14,583 bases of DNA from an uncultured Sphingobium sp. (GCA_946479185.1 CAMLFF010000045.1:1-14583); one strand, 5' to 3'; shown: positions 1-6,721, counted from the first letter of the stretch. Notes: generated by a model from the sequence alone, not told the origin. Numbers and translations are program-made.

Positions 1-441
1 CTTGCGACCTCCACCGCCCCGGCGCCTGCACCCATTCTCGCTCAGGTGGATGAAGCGCGGTCCATCGCCGCCAAGGTTGCCGATGCGCTCGATTATGTCG
101 GCGTGCTGACGCTGGAGTTTTTCGCAGGCGAGGATGGCCCGATCTTCAACGAGATGGCGCCGCGCGTTCACAATAGCGGCCATTGGACAATCGAAGGCGC
201 GGTGACGAGCCAGTTCGAAAATCATATCCGCGCCGTGTGTGGCCTGCCGCTGGGCTCGACTTTGCTTGCTGCGCCTGCCGTCTCGATGGAAAATCTCATC
301 GGCGCACAAGCTGATGAATGGAGCAAAATCCTCTCGGACGAGAGCGCGCATCTGCACCTTTATGGCAAGCATGAGGCGCGCGCTGGTCGCAAGATGGGTC
401 ATGTGACGCGGCTGCACTTCGATCATGAGGCGCTGGCATGA
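1..441 (+). CDS. purK: 5-(carboxyamino)imidazole ribonucleotide synthase, C-terminal part
   Basis: PurK makes N5-CAIR from AIR, bicarbonate and ATP in de novo purine synthesis, and acts in the cytosol. The frame is open from base 1, so the 5' end lies outside the window and 146 residues are visible. The visible part is the end of the ATP-grasp catalytic domain and the C-terminal domain. It contains LDYVGVLTLEFF, then the strongly conserved FNEMAPRVHNSGHWTIEGA, SQFENHIRAVCGLPLG, and a terminal LYGKHEARAGRKMGHVTRL, all hallmarks of PurK rather than PurT or other ATP-grasp enzymes. The stop codon TGA at 439-441 overlaps the folA start as ATGA, so translation is probably coupled. PurE is often encoded just upstream in related genomes, but that region is not in view. 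Nothing suggests damage in the visible part. Confidence 0.95.
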   Translation, partial: LATSTAPAPAPILAQVDEARSIAAKVADALDYVGVLTLEFFAGEDGPIFNEMAPRVHNSGHWTIEGAVTSQFENHIRAVCGLPLGSTLLAAPAVSMENLIGAQADEWSKILSDESAHLHLYGKHEARAGRKMGHVTRLHFDHEALA

Positions 442-938
442 GCGCTGCCGCCCGGCCTCAGATCGTGCTGCTGCTTGCCCGTGCCGAGAATGGCGTGATC
501 GGCAGCGATGGCGATATCCCCTGGAAAATCCCCGGCGATTTGAAGCGCTTCAAGGCGATGACGATGGGTACGCCCATGCTAATGGGCCGCAAGACCTTCG
601 ACAGTCTGCCCGGATTGCTACCGGGCCGCCGCCATATCGTTCTCACGCGTGATGCCAATTGGCGGGCTGAGGGCGCAGAGGTGGTCCACACGGTCGAGGA
701 GGCCATTGCCGCCGCGCAGGCGCCCGTGCTCTCCGTTATCGGCGGGGCGGAGGTCTATCGCCTGTTCGAGCCGCTCGCGGATCGGCTGGAGATCACGCAG
801 GTTCAGCTGACCCCGCCCGGCGATGCTCGCATCGACGCGCCCGATCCGGCGCGATGGAAGGAAACAGCACGCGAGGATATCGCCCCCAGTGGCGACGTGG
901 CTGGCTTCAGCTATCTGCGCTTTGAGCGCGTCGCTTGA
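438..938 (+). CDS. folA: Dihydrofolate reductase
   Basis: The enzyme reduces dihydrofolate to tetrahydrofolate with NADPH, supplying one-carbon units for thymidylate, purines and methionine. The 166-residue length is normal for chromosomal type I DHFR. Visible motifs are LLARAENGVIGSDGDIPW (residues 11-29), the catalytic acid in IPGDLKRFK (D34, equivalent to E. coli D27), MGRKTFDSLPG (49-59) and LPGRRHIVLTR at the NADPH site. SVIGGAEVYRLF near the middle is the conserved GG-containing cofactor loop. The start is the ATG overlapping the purK stop, so it is probably read from the purK transcript by translational coupling. Tetrahydrofolate derivatives feed purine synthesis, so the neighbour makes metabolic sense. 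No sign of a mobile or resistance-type dfr gene: base composition matches its neighbours. Confidence 0.96.
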   Translation: MSAAARPQIVLLLARAENGVIGSDGDIPWKIPGDLKRFKAMTMGTPMLMGRKTFDSLPGLLPGRRHIVLTRDANWRAEGAEVVHTVEEAIAAAQAPVLSVIGGAEVYRLFEPLADRLEITQVQLTPPGDARIDAPDPARWKETAREDIAPSGDVAGFSYLRFERVA

Positions 939-1020
939 CGCGCGCTGTCGCCGATTCCCTGATAGGCTTGGCCCTGATGGGGCTGGCGCGCCCTTGTCAT
1001 CACCCCTATAGGCGCGCGCA

Positions 1021-1959
1021 ATGATACGGATCAGCAGTGATGAGCCCATGCCCCCGTCCTTGCGGGGAGCGGTTATTGCCCTGGGCAATTTTGATGGGTT
1101 TCACGCCGGGCATCAGGCTGTAGTGGGCCGCGCCATCGCCCTTGCGCGCGCGGAAAACCGGCCCATCATCGTTGCAACCTTTGATCCGCATCCCGCGCGG
1201 CTCTTCCAGCCCGATGCACCGCCGTTCCGGCTGACCACGCTCGATCAGCGCGAGGCGTTGTTTGGCGAGGCTCGCGCCGATGCAATGCTGGTGTTCCATT
1301 TCAATGCGGAGCTGGCAGCCAAAAGCGCAAACGAGTTCGTCACGATGCTCGCGCAGGACCTCGGCGCTGCGGCTGTCGTGACAGGCGAGGACTTCACCTT
1401 CGGCAAGGGTCGCAGCGGCAATGTGAGCGTGCTGAACGATCTTGGCGCCGCGCACGGCTTGCGCGCGCTGGCCGTGCCCGCCGTGCATGATGAGGAAGGC
1501 GCGATCATTTCCTCCAGCCGCATTCGCGCGGCGCTGGCGCGTGGCGATTGCGCCGGGGTAGCACGTCTGCTCACCCGGCCATTCACGCTGCGCGGCGAGA
1601 TCATCCATGGCGACAAGCTGGGCCGTGAAATCGGCTTCCCCACCGCCAACATGGTGCTCGGCAATTATGTGCGGCCCGCCTACGGCATTTATGCCGTGAT
1701 GGCGCGGCTGCCCGATGGGCGCGTGATGCCCGGCGCGGCCAATCTCGGCATCCGCCCGACCTTCGATCCACCCAAGGAATTGTTCGAAACCTATGTGTTC
1801 GACTTTTCCGAGAATCTCTACGGCCAGACCATCGAGGTCGCGCTGATCGAGTTTCTGCGCGGAGAGGGCAAGTTCGACAGTCTGGAAGCGATGGTTGTGC
1901 AGATGGACAAGGATGTGCTGCGCGCCCGCGACATCCTGAAGGGCCGCGTCGGGTTTTAG
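1021..1959 (+). CDS. ribF: Bifunctional riboflavin kinase / FAD synthetase
   Basis: RibF phosphorylates riboflavin to FMN and adenylates FMN to FAD. The N-terminal nucleotidyltransferase domain shows GNFDGFHAGH (residues 22-31, the NFDGxHxGH motif), TFDPHPARLF, GEDFTFGKGRSGN and ISSSRIRAAL (163-172). The C-terminal riboflavin kinase domain shows GREIGFPTAN (201-210), the GAANLGIRPTF loop and ETYVFDF. At 312 residues it has the usual length. The ATG at 1021 leaves a normal short N terminus before the first strand. Its Shine-Dalgarno sequence is weak, and a 7-bp inverted repeat (GCGCGCC at 986-992, GGCGCGC at 1011-1017) abuts the start. The 82-base gap from folA allows either read-through or an own promoter. 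In many Proteobacteria ribF lies directly before ileS and lspA; here about 1.8 kb with three small genes separates them. Confidence 0.97.
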   Translation: MIRISSDEPMPPSLRGAVIALGNFDGFHAGHQAVVGRAIALARAENRPIIVATFDPHPARLFQPDAPPFRLTTLDQREALFGEARADAMLVFHFNAELAAKSANEFVTMLAQDLGAAAVVTGEDFTFGKGRSGNVSVLNDLGAAHGLRALAVPAVHDEEGAIISSSRIRAALARGDCAGVARLLTRPFTLRGEIIHGDKLGREIGFPTANMVLGNYVRPAYGIYAVMARLPDGRVMPGAANLGIRPTFDPPKELFETYVFDFSENLYGQTIEVALIEFLRGEGKFDSLEAMVVQMDKDVLRARDILKGRVGF

Positions 1960-1972
1960 GGCGGCGCACGGC

Positions 1973-2114
1973 AAAAATCCTCCCCGCTCGCGGGGAGGTG
2001 GCAGCGCGAAGCGCTGACGGAGGGGGCACGCGTCTGTTCACGACCGCGCCTCAAGCTGCCAACCCCCTCCACCACCTGCGGTGGTTCCCCTCCCCACAAG
2101 TGGGGAGGATTTTT
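1973..2114. repeat. Imperfect inverted repeat, sphingomonad intergenic palindrome type
   Basis: Two arms of about 55 bases face each other. The left begins AAAAATCCTCCCC at 1973 and runs to AGGGGG near 2026; the right begins CCCCCTCC near 2063 and ends GGGGAGGATTTTT at 2114. Each arm contains its own hairpins: CCTCCCCGC/GCGGGGAGG (1979-1998), CAGCGC/GCGCTG (2002-2016), CCACC/GGTGG (2070-2083) and CCTCCCCAC/GTGGGGAGG (2089-2108) followed by a T run. The whole could fold as a branched, cloverleaf-like structure and probably works as a terminator in both directions. It lies just after the ribF stop. I recall very similar elements between genes in many sphingomonad genomes, but that memory cannot be checked here. 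The centre (about 2030-2060) does not pair. Confidence 0.85.
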
Positions 2115-2195
2115 ATTGGTGTTTGGCAAGCCCATCAATTTGTAAGAAAAGCCTCCCCGACAGCGGACCAAGAGCCGCCGATAGGAGAGAACCTG

Positions 2196-2774
2196 ATGAC
2201 CAGCCCACTATTCACCCAAGCCCCGAATATCGAAACGCCCCGCCTTCGCCTGCGCGCTTTCCGCGCTGAGGACGCAGAGCCATTTTGCGCGCAAATGGCC
2301 GATGATGGGTTTGCCACCTTCATCACCAAGGAGGGGCGGGGGCTGAGTTATGGTGAGAGCTGGCAGCGCTTTTGCGGCATGGCAGGCCATTGGGTCGCGC
2401 GCGGCTATGGCAATTTCGCGGTCGAGGAGAAGGGGAGCGACGCCTTCATCGGCCATGTCGGCCCCATGAACCCGCCCGGCTGGCCCGCCTTTGAGATCGG
2501 CTGGGGCATTTTCCCGGGCTTTCAGGGCAAAGGCTATGCCAGCGAGGCGGCGGCTGCGGCTTTCCTGTGGGCGCATGAGGCGCTGGGTCGCAATGAGACG
2601 CTGCACATGATCGATGACAGCAATGCTGCAAGCCAGAAGGTCGCCCGCGCGCTCGGCGCAGAGCCCGGCGAGATGTGGACGCCATTCTGGGCAAACCCCA
2701 AGCCAGTGCGCAAGTGGCGCACGACATGGGAAGCGTTCAAGGCGTCGCCTGCATATTTGCGGCTCATGGGCTAA
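2196..2774 (+). CDS. GNAT-family N-acetyltransferase (RimJ/RimL-like)
   Basis: The predicted enzyme transfers an acetyl group from acetyl-CoA to an unknown amine. The 192 residues begin with IETPRLRLRAFRAEDAEPFC (12-31), the typical opening of the Acetyltransf_3 (RimJ/RimL) group. GHVGPMNPPGWPAFEIGWGIF follows, then the acetyl-CoA loop QGKGYA (110-115, the Q/RxxGxA motif), and near the C terminus SNAASQKVARALGA, equivalent to the usual N-x-x-S-x-x-V-x-x-K-x-G motif. The ATG at 2196 is chosen because TAGGAGAG lies at 2182-2189 and the family N terminus starts right after it. The frame stays open upstream into the palindromic repeat, but that extension has no family character. The substrate cannot be named. 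The gene stands alone between the repeat and a bidirectional terminator. Confidence 0.88.
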   Translation: MTSPLFTQAPNIETPRLRLRAFRAEDAEPFCAQMADDGFATFITKEGRGLSYGESWQRFCGMAGHWVARGYGNFAVEEKGSDAFIGHVGPMNPPGWPAFEIGWGIFPGFQGKGYASEAAAAAFLWAHEALGRNETLHMIDDSNAASQKVARALGAEPGEMWTPFWANPKPVRKWRTTWEAFKASPAYLRLMG

Positions 2775-2799
2775 GCGCGCGCGACCGGACCCAAGCATG

Positions 2800-2838
2800 A
2801 AAAAGGGGCCGGAAGAGCAGTGCTCCTTCCGGCCCCTT
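2800..2838 (-). terminator. Strong intrinsic terminator shared by convergent genes
   Basis: AAGGGGCCGGAA (2803-2814) pairs perfectly with TTCCGGCCCCTT (2827-2838). The inner GAGC/GCTC pairing extends the stem to 16 pairs, with one bulged C and a three-base loop. Read on the minus strand, the stem is followed by five T (complement of 2800-2804), as expected for ending the lipoprotein transcript. On the plus strand it follows the acetyltransferase stop by about 28 bases, with only TT after the stem, so it probably stops both converging transcripts. Confidence 0.88.
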
Positions 2839-2854
2839 GCAAACGGATTGCCGA

Positions 2855-3199
2855 TCAATCGCGAATGGCGCGACCGGTGTTCTCAAGCGCCCTGCCGGTC
2901 GAATCTGCGGCGGCGTCTGCACCTTCGCTGATGTCCCTGCCGACCCGATCAGCTGCGGCGCCTGCGCGCTCAGTCGCCCGGTCTGCTGCTGCGCCCGCGC
3001 GCTCGGCGGCGCGGTCTGCTGCGGCACCTGCCTCATCGGCGGCGCGCTCAGTCCTTTCAGCAGCGGTTTCGCCCACGCGCTCAACATCCGCGCCTACGGC
3101 ATTAGCTGCTTCGCTCGTTTCTTCCTGCGCCTTCTCGCTGCATGCGGAGAGCGACAAGGCGGCGAATGCCACAGCGGCCAGAGTTGCTGATACTCTCAT
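2855..3199 (-). CDS. Small lipoprotein with hendecad (LEA-like) repeats
   Basis: The 114-residue product starts with a lipoprotein signal peptide and lipobox LSAC (residues 17-20), so the mature protein should be lipidated at C20 and membrane-anchored. The rest is almost entirely Ala, Glu, Asp, Arg and Gly. It holds three clear 11-residue repeats, AGAAADRAAER, AGAAADRATER and AGAAADRVGRD (about residues 57-89), preceded by a fourth degenerate copy. Such hendecads form long amphipathic helices, as in group 3 LEA and apolipoprotein-like proteins; a protective or spacer role in the periplasm is inference. The ATG at 3199 is preferred because AAGGA lies 8 bases upstream; a TTG six codons earlier overlaps that site. 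It lies 84 bases downstream of the membrane-protein gene on the same strand and probably shares its EcfG-type promoter. I do not recognise a named family. Confidence 0.85.
   Translation of the reverse strand: MRVSATLAAVAFAALSLSACSEKAQEETSEAANAVGADVERVGETAAERTERAADEAGAAADRAAERAGAAADRATERAGAAADRVGRDISEGADAAADSTGRALENTGRAIRD
2933..3031 (-). repeat. 33-base tandem repeat encoding hendecads
   Basis: Three consecutive 33-base units encode AGAAADR followed by AER, TER-type or VGRD ends inside the lipoprotein gene. The plus strand shows the matching GGTCTGCTGC/GCGCTC pattern recurring. Unit number is a plausible site of strain variation by slippage or recombination. Confidence 0.75.
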
Positions 3200-3221
3200 C
3201 TCTAAAATCCTTTGCAAGATG

Positions 3222-3249
3222 CCCCGCGCGAAGTTCCGTTCACGCGGGG
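3222..3249 (-). other. Hairpin between the two small minus-strand genes
   Basis: CCCCGCGCGAA (3222-3232) faces TTCACGCGGGG (3239-3249) across a six-base loop. Ten of eleven positions are Watson-Crick pairs. The remaining one is G.U on minus-strand RNA but C.A on the plus strand, which suggests that the minus-strand transcript carries the structure. No T run follows on that strand, so it may be an attenuator, processing site or mRNA stabiliser between the membrane-protein gene and the lipoprotein gene rather than a full terminator. Confidence 0.5.
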
Positions 3250-3283
3250 GTCGTTTTTACAGTCGTTGATTGAACGCCGTCAG

Positions 3284-3472
3284 CTAGCCGACCCTGATGC
3301 CGCCCAGCGAGCCGAGCACACCAAATGCCTGGAGCAGCCAAAGCACCACGGCGATGACGACCACGACATTGAGGATGCTTTTGATTTTCGCATCCATCGG
3401 AATGTAGGTGTTCACCAGCCAGAGCAGCACGCCCACGACGATGAGGATGACGACGAGATTAAGTAGCGACAT
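3284..3472 (-). CDS. Small two-helix membrane protein, Thivi_2564-like
   Basis: The product is 62 residues long, with two hydrophobic helices (about residues 4-20 and 33-52) joined by the polar turn NTYIPMDAKIKSILN, and a glycine-rich tail ending GIRVG. The turn and helix pattern match, from memory, the small inner-membrane family annotated as Thivi_2564, whose function is unknown. The start is well supported: GGGAGGG lies about 9 bases before the ATG at 3472. It is the first gene after a near-perfect EcfG-type promoter (3593-3569), which points to general stress induction, and it precedes the hendecad lipoprotein gene. With short hydrophobic proteins a non-enzymatic membrane role is likely, but no function can be stated. 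Confidence 0.82.
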   Translation of the reverse strand: MSLLNLVVILIVVGVLLWLVNTYIPMDAKIKSILNVVVVIAVVLWLLQAFGVLGSLGGIRVG

Positions 3473-3568
3473 GAAAATTCCCTCCCTTGCAATCCAGCCA
3501 TTCCGTCATGCGCCAGATCGGAATGTCTGGAATCGATGGGCGGACCTAGATGGTGCTGGTGCGCGATA

Positions 3569-3593
3569 AACGAACAAGGGCCGTGGAAGTTCC
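3569..3593 (-). promoter_or_regulatory. EcfG (general stress sigma factor) promoter
   Basis: Read on the minus strand, GGAAC (3593-3589), a spacer of exactly 16 bases and CGTT (3572-3569) reproduce the alphaproteobacterial EcfG/SigT consensus GGAAC-N16/17-CGTT at all nine positions. Transcription would start near 3561 and give a leader of about 90 bases before the ATG at 3472. The element lies in the 279-base non-coding gap (3473-3751) between this gene and the divergent ileS. Confidence 0.78.
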
Positions 3594-3677
3594 GCGCGGA
3601 CCCTCCACGGCCTGCCATCGCTTGCGCAGAAGCGCGCGCTCGCGTAGGGGCGGGCGCTGAATTTCCCCTCCGTTTGC

Positions 3678-3720
3678 ATGGGGTTTCGCAGGGCCGGGAG
3701 AGCCCCGCCTGCGAGCCCAT
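3678..3720 (+). other. Leader hairpin upstream of ileS
   Basis: ATGGG (3678-3682) pairs with CCCAT (3716-3720), TCGCAGG (3686-3692) with CCTGCGA (3708-3714), and CGGG (3695-3698) with CCCG (3704-3707) around a five-base loop. The structure ends 31 bases before the ileS ATG. No T run follows, so it does not look like a terminator. It does not resemble a T-box: no specifier stem or antiterminator was recognised. A role in mRNA stability or translation is possible but untested. Confidence 0.45.
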
Positions 3721-3751
3721 ACGATCGGACTGAAGGTATTGCCGCGACGCC

Positions 3752-6721
3752 ATGACCGACCAGCCAGACTATAAAGCAACCGTCTTCCTGCCGCAGACCG
3801 AGTTCCCCATGAAGGCGGGCCTCGCGCAGAAGGAGCCGGGCATTCTCGCACGCTGGCAGGCGATGGACCTTTACGGCAAGCTGCGCGCCGCCCGCGAGGG
3901 CCGCGAGCGCTTCATCCTGCATGATGGCCCGCCCTATGCGAATGGCGATATCCACATGGGCCATGCGATGAACAAGGTGCTCAAGGACATCATCGTGCGC
4001 AGCCAGACCCTGCTCGGCAAGGATGCGCCCTATGTGCCCGGCTGGGATTGCCACGGCCTGCCGATCGAGTGGAAGATCGAGGAAGAATATCGCAAGAAGA
4101 AGCTGAACAAGGACGAGGTTCCTCCCCAGGAATTCCGCGCCCAATGCCGCGCTTATGCGGATCGCTGGGTCGGCGTGCAGAAGGAGCAGTTCAAGCGGCT
4201 CGGCATCATGGGCGATTGGGAAGATCCCTATCTGACCATGAAGTTTGAGGCTGAAGCCGCGATTGTGAACGAGCTGCTGAAGTTTGCGGAAAGCGGCCAG
4301 CTGTATCGCGGCGCCAAGCCGGTGATGTGGTCCCCGGTCGAGAAGACCGCGCTGGCCGAGGCCGAGGTTGAGTATGAGGATGTTATCTCGACGCAGATCG
4401 ATCTGGCGTTCGAGATTGTCGAGGCGCCCAATGCGCGCGAGTTGGAAGGCGCCTATGCGGTGATCTGGACGACGACCCCGTGGACGATCCCTGTGAACCA
4501 AGGGATCGCTTATGGGGAGGGGATTGAGTATGTGTTGGTCGACGTAGCGTCGATCCATAATACTGGGCGAGGCGGTGATCGCGAAGAGGCTTTGGCTGAT
4601 ATCTCGAAGAGCTTGGCTCCGCTCGTCGATAAGAAAATACTCGTCGGTGCAGAGCTTCTTGCCCAATTTTTAAGTCGGGTCGACCCCAGTTCGAGAGCTC
4701 AATTGCAAACGCTAGGGGTGTTTAAGGGCAGCCAACTCCAAGGCGCCGTCGCCCGCCACCCGATGCACCATCTCGGCGGCTTCTTCGCCAAGCCACGCCC
4801 CTTCATCGCCGCAGATCATGTCACGACCGACGCAGGCACCGGCCTCGTCCACATGGCGCCCGATCATGGCGAGGAAGATTTCATCGCCTGCAAGAAGGTC
4901 GGCATCGAGCCTGTCTTCGCGGTCAACGCGGCAGGCTTTTATCGCGACGATTGGGATTGGCTCCCCGGCCAGGGCAGTGTCATCAACACCAAGTTCAACG
5001 GCGTTGACGGCCCGATCCTGACCGATCTGCGCGAGGCTGGCGCTTTGCTCTCCGCAGGCGATTTCAAGCATAGCTATCCGCATTCGTGGCGCTCCAAGGC
5101 GCGGATCATTTATCGCTGCACGCCGCAATGGTTCATCCCGATGGACAAGGCCGCGACCGCATCCGATTTCGTGGTGCCGAGCCTTGGCGCCGGTGTCGGC
5201 GCAGCCGTGGCGCTGGGCGTAAACCCCGCGACGCCCGATCACAGCATGACAAATGGGCCAACCCTGCGCGAAGTCGCGCTGGACGCTATCGAGCAGACCC
5301 GCTGGGTGCCCGCCCGCTCGCGCAACCGCATCCATGCGATGGTGAGCGATCGTCCCGATTGGGTCATCAGCCGCCAGCGCGCATGGGGCGTGCCGATTGC
5401 GCTCTATGTGAACCGCCAGACCGGCCAATATCTGAGCGATCCTCAAGTGAACGCCCGCATCGTCGAGGCCTTCAAGCAGGGCGGCGCGGACGCATGGTTC
5501 GGCGCGGATCATCAGGCGATGCTCGGCGCGGATTACGACATCGCCGACTATGAAGTCGTGAACGACATTCTCGATGTGTGGTTCGACAGCGGCTGCACGC
5601 ACAGCTTCGTCGTCGAGGCGCGTTTCGGCCCGGATGCACGGGCGGACCTGTATATCGAGGGTTCCGATCAGCATCGCGGCTGGTTCCAATCCTCGCTGCT
5701 GGAGAGCTGCGGCACGCGCGGCCACGCGCCCTATGGCGCCGTGCTCACCCACGGCTTCGCGCTCGATGGGCAGGGCCGCAAAATGTCCAAGAGCCTCGGC
5801 AACACGGTCGATCCGCTCAAGGTGATGGATGAGAGCGGCGCAGACATTCTGCGTATGTGGGCCGCCTCCACCGACTATTTCGATGATGTGCGCATCGGCA
5901 AGGAAGTGCTGGCGGGCGCCTCCGATGCCTATCGCAAGCTGCGCAACACCTTCCGCTACATGCTGGGCGCCCTTGTGGGCTTTGACAGCGAGACGGATCG
6001 CGTGCCCGTCTCCGCCATGCCAGAGCCGGAGTTGTATATGCTCCACCGCCTCGCCGAGCTGGATGCAGAGCTGCGCGCCGTGGTGGACAAGGCGGAAGGC
6101 TCGGACAATTGGCTGGAATTCGGGCGCTACACCCGCGCACTCAGCGATTTCGCCAATAATGATCTGTCGGCCTTCTACTTCGATATCCGCAAGGACTGCC
6201 TCTATTGCGATATCGATCCGGCAACGGGCAAGGAGACGGACAAGCGCCGCGCTTATCGCACCGTGCTCGATCATCTCTACCATGCGCTGGTGCGCTATGC
6301 CGCGCCGCTCACGCCCTTCACGGCGGAAGAAGTGTGGCAATCGCGCTATCCCGATGAGGCGCAGTCCGTGCATCTGCTCGAATGGCCCAAGGTTGAGCGC
6401 AACTGGCGTGATCCCTCGCTTGGCGTGCGCTGGGCAGAGATCCGTTCAGCCCGCGATCAGGTGAACGAGGCCATTGAGCCCTTGCGGCGTGAAAAGGTGG
6501 TGCGCTCCAGCCTTGAGGCGGATGTGCGCATGGCCAATGTGCCGCAGGATATTGATTTTGCGGAGATGTGCATCGTGGCCAGCGTCACGGAAGATGCAGG
6601 CCTTGAAAGCCCGGCGATCACGCCGACTGAGCATCACAAGTGCGGCCGCTGCTGGCGCCTGCTTCCCGATGTGACCGTGGATGGCACGCTATGCGGCCGC
6701 TGCGAGGATATCCTCGCATGA
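3752..6721 (+). CDS. ileS: Isoleucyl-tRNA synthetase
   Basis: This class I synthetase charges tRNA-Ile and edits misactivated valine. The 989-residue product shows the HIGH motif as HMGH (68-71), the WTTTPWTIP entry to the CP1 editing domain (from residue 240), the editing-site GTGLVHMAPDHGEEDF (about 362-377), SRQRAWGVPI, DVWFDSG, the KMSKS loop (677-681), and a C-terminal zinc finger with Cys964, 967, 981 and 984. It is roughly 45-55 residues longer than the 930-945 I expect. The excess appears to lie in the editing domain (about 251-330) and in a second segment (about 467-503) before the LREVALDAIEQTRW stretch. The start ATG at 3752 has only a distant GAAGG. The stop overlaps the lspA start by 4 bases (ATGA), giving the classic ileS-lspA pair. 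Confidence 0.98.
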   Translation: MTDQPDYKATVFLPQTEFPMKAGLAQKEPGILARWQAMDLYGKLRAAREGRERFILHDGPPYANGDIHMGHAMNKVLKDIIVRSQTLLGKDAPYVPGWDCHGLPIEWKIEEEYRKKKLNKDEVPPQEFRAQCRAYADRWVGVQKEQFKRLGIMGDWEDPYLTMKFEAEAAIVNELLKFAESGQLYRGAKPVMWSPVEKTALAEAEVEYEDVISTQIDLAFEIVEAPNARELEGAYAVIWTTTPWTIPVNQGIAYGEGIEYVLVDVASIHNTGRGGDREEALADISKSLAPLVDKKILVGAELLAQFLSRVDPSSRAQLQTLGVFKGSQLQGAVARHPMHHLGGFFAKPRPFIAADHVTTDAGTGLVHMAPDHGEEDFIACKKVGIEPVFAVNAAGFYRDDWDWLPGQGSVINTKFNGVDGPILTDLREAGALLSAGDFKHSYPHSWRSKARIIYRCTPQWFIPMDKAATASDFVVPSLGAGVGAAVALGVNPATPDHSMTNGPTLREVALDAIEQTRWVPARSRNRIHAMVSDRPDWVISRQRAWGVPIALYVNRQTGQYLSDPQVNARIVEAFKQGGADAWFGADHQAMLGADYDIADYEVVNDILDVWFDSGCTHSFVVEARFGPDARADLYIEGSDQHRGWFQSSLLESCGTRGHAPYGAVLTHGFALDGQGRKMSKSLGNTVDPLKVMDESGADILRMWAASTDYFDDVRIGKEVLAGASDAYRKLRNTFRYMLGALVGFDSETDRVPVSAMPEPELYMLHRLAELDAELRAVVDKAEGSDNWLEFGRYTRALSDFANNDLSAFYFDIRKDCLYCDIDPATGKETDKRRAYRTVLDHLYHALVRYAAPLTPFTAEEVWQSRYPDEAQSVHLLEWPKVERNWRDPSLGVRWAEIRSARDQVNEAIEPLRREKVVRSSLEADVRMANVPQDIDFAEMCIVASVTEDAGLESPAITPTEHHKCGRCWRLLPDVTVDGTLCGRCEDILA
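4502..4741 (+). other. Compositionally foreign patch within the ileS editing domain
   Basis: This stretch, residues about 251-330, has lower GC than the rest of the gene: a hand count of 4561-4740 gives 96 of 180 bases (53%). It contains codons rare in GC-rich sphingomonads, including ATA, TTA, AGA and CTA, close together between 4637 and 4713. The frame is intact and reads into the conserved FKGSQLQG. It looks like a locally replaced or relaxed segment rather than a frameshift or intein: no intein splice motifs are seen. Confidence 0.6.

Noticed and set aside
986..1017. Inverted repeat GCGCGCC/GGCGCGC just before ribF as a riboswitch or operator
   Set aside because: Only 7 pairs of low-complexity GC sequence with an 18-base loop; no FMN-riboswitch features were recognised.
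1006..1974. Minus-strand open frame (322 codons) opposite ribF
   Set aside because: It is an antisense shadow; ribF has both domain signatures on the plus strand.
1998..2195. In-frame N-terminal extension of the acetyltransferase running through the palindromic repeat
   Set aside because: It is encoded by the repeat and its edge, has no GNAT character, and the ATG at 2196 has a good ribosome site and the family start.
3506..4666. Minus-strand open frame (386 codons) spanning the ileS promoter and 5' end
   Set aside because: It mostly opposes ileS, would also cover the EcfG promoter region, and shows no family motif.
4502..4741. Intein or intron in ileS
   Set aside because: The reading frame is continuous, the segment is only about 80 residues, and no splice-junction Cys/Ser...HN-type motifs are seen.
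4712..6373. Long minus-strand open frame (553 codons) opposite ileS
   Set aside because: It is the antisense shadow of a clear ileS gene in GC-rich DNA; the His/Ala/Arg/Ile-rich product has no recognisable domain.
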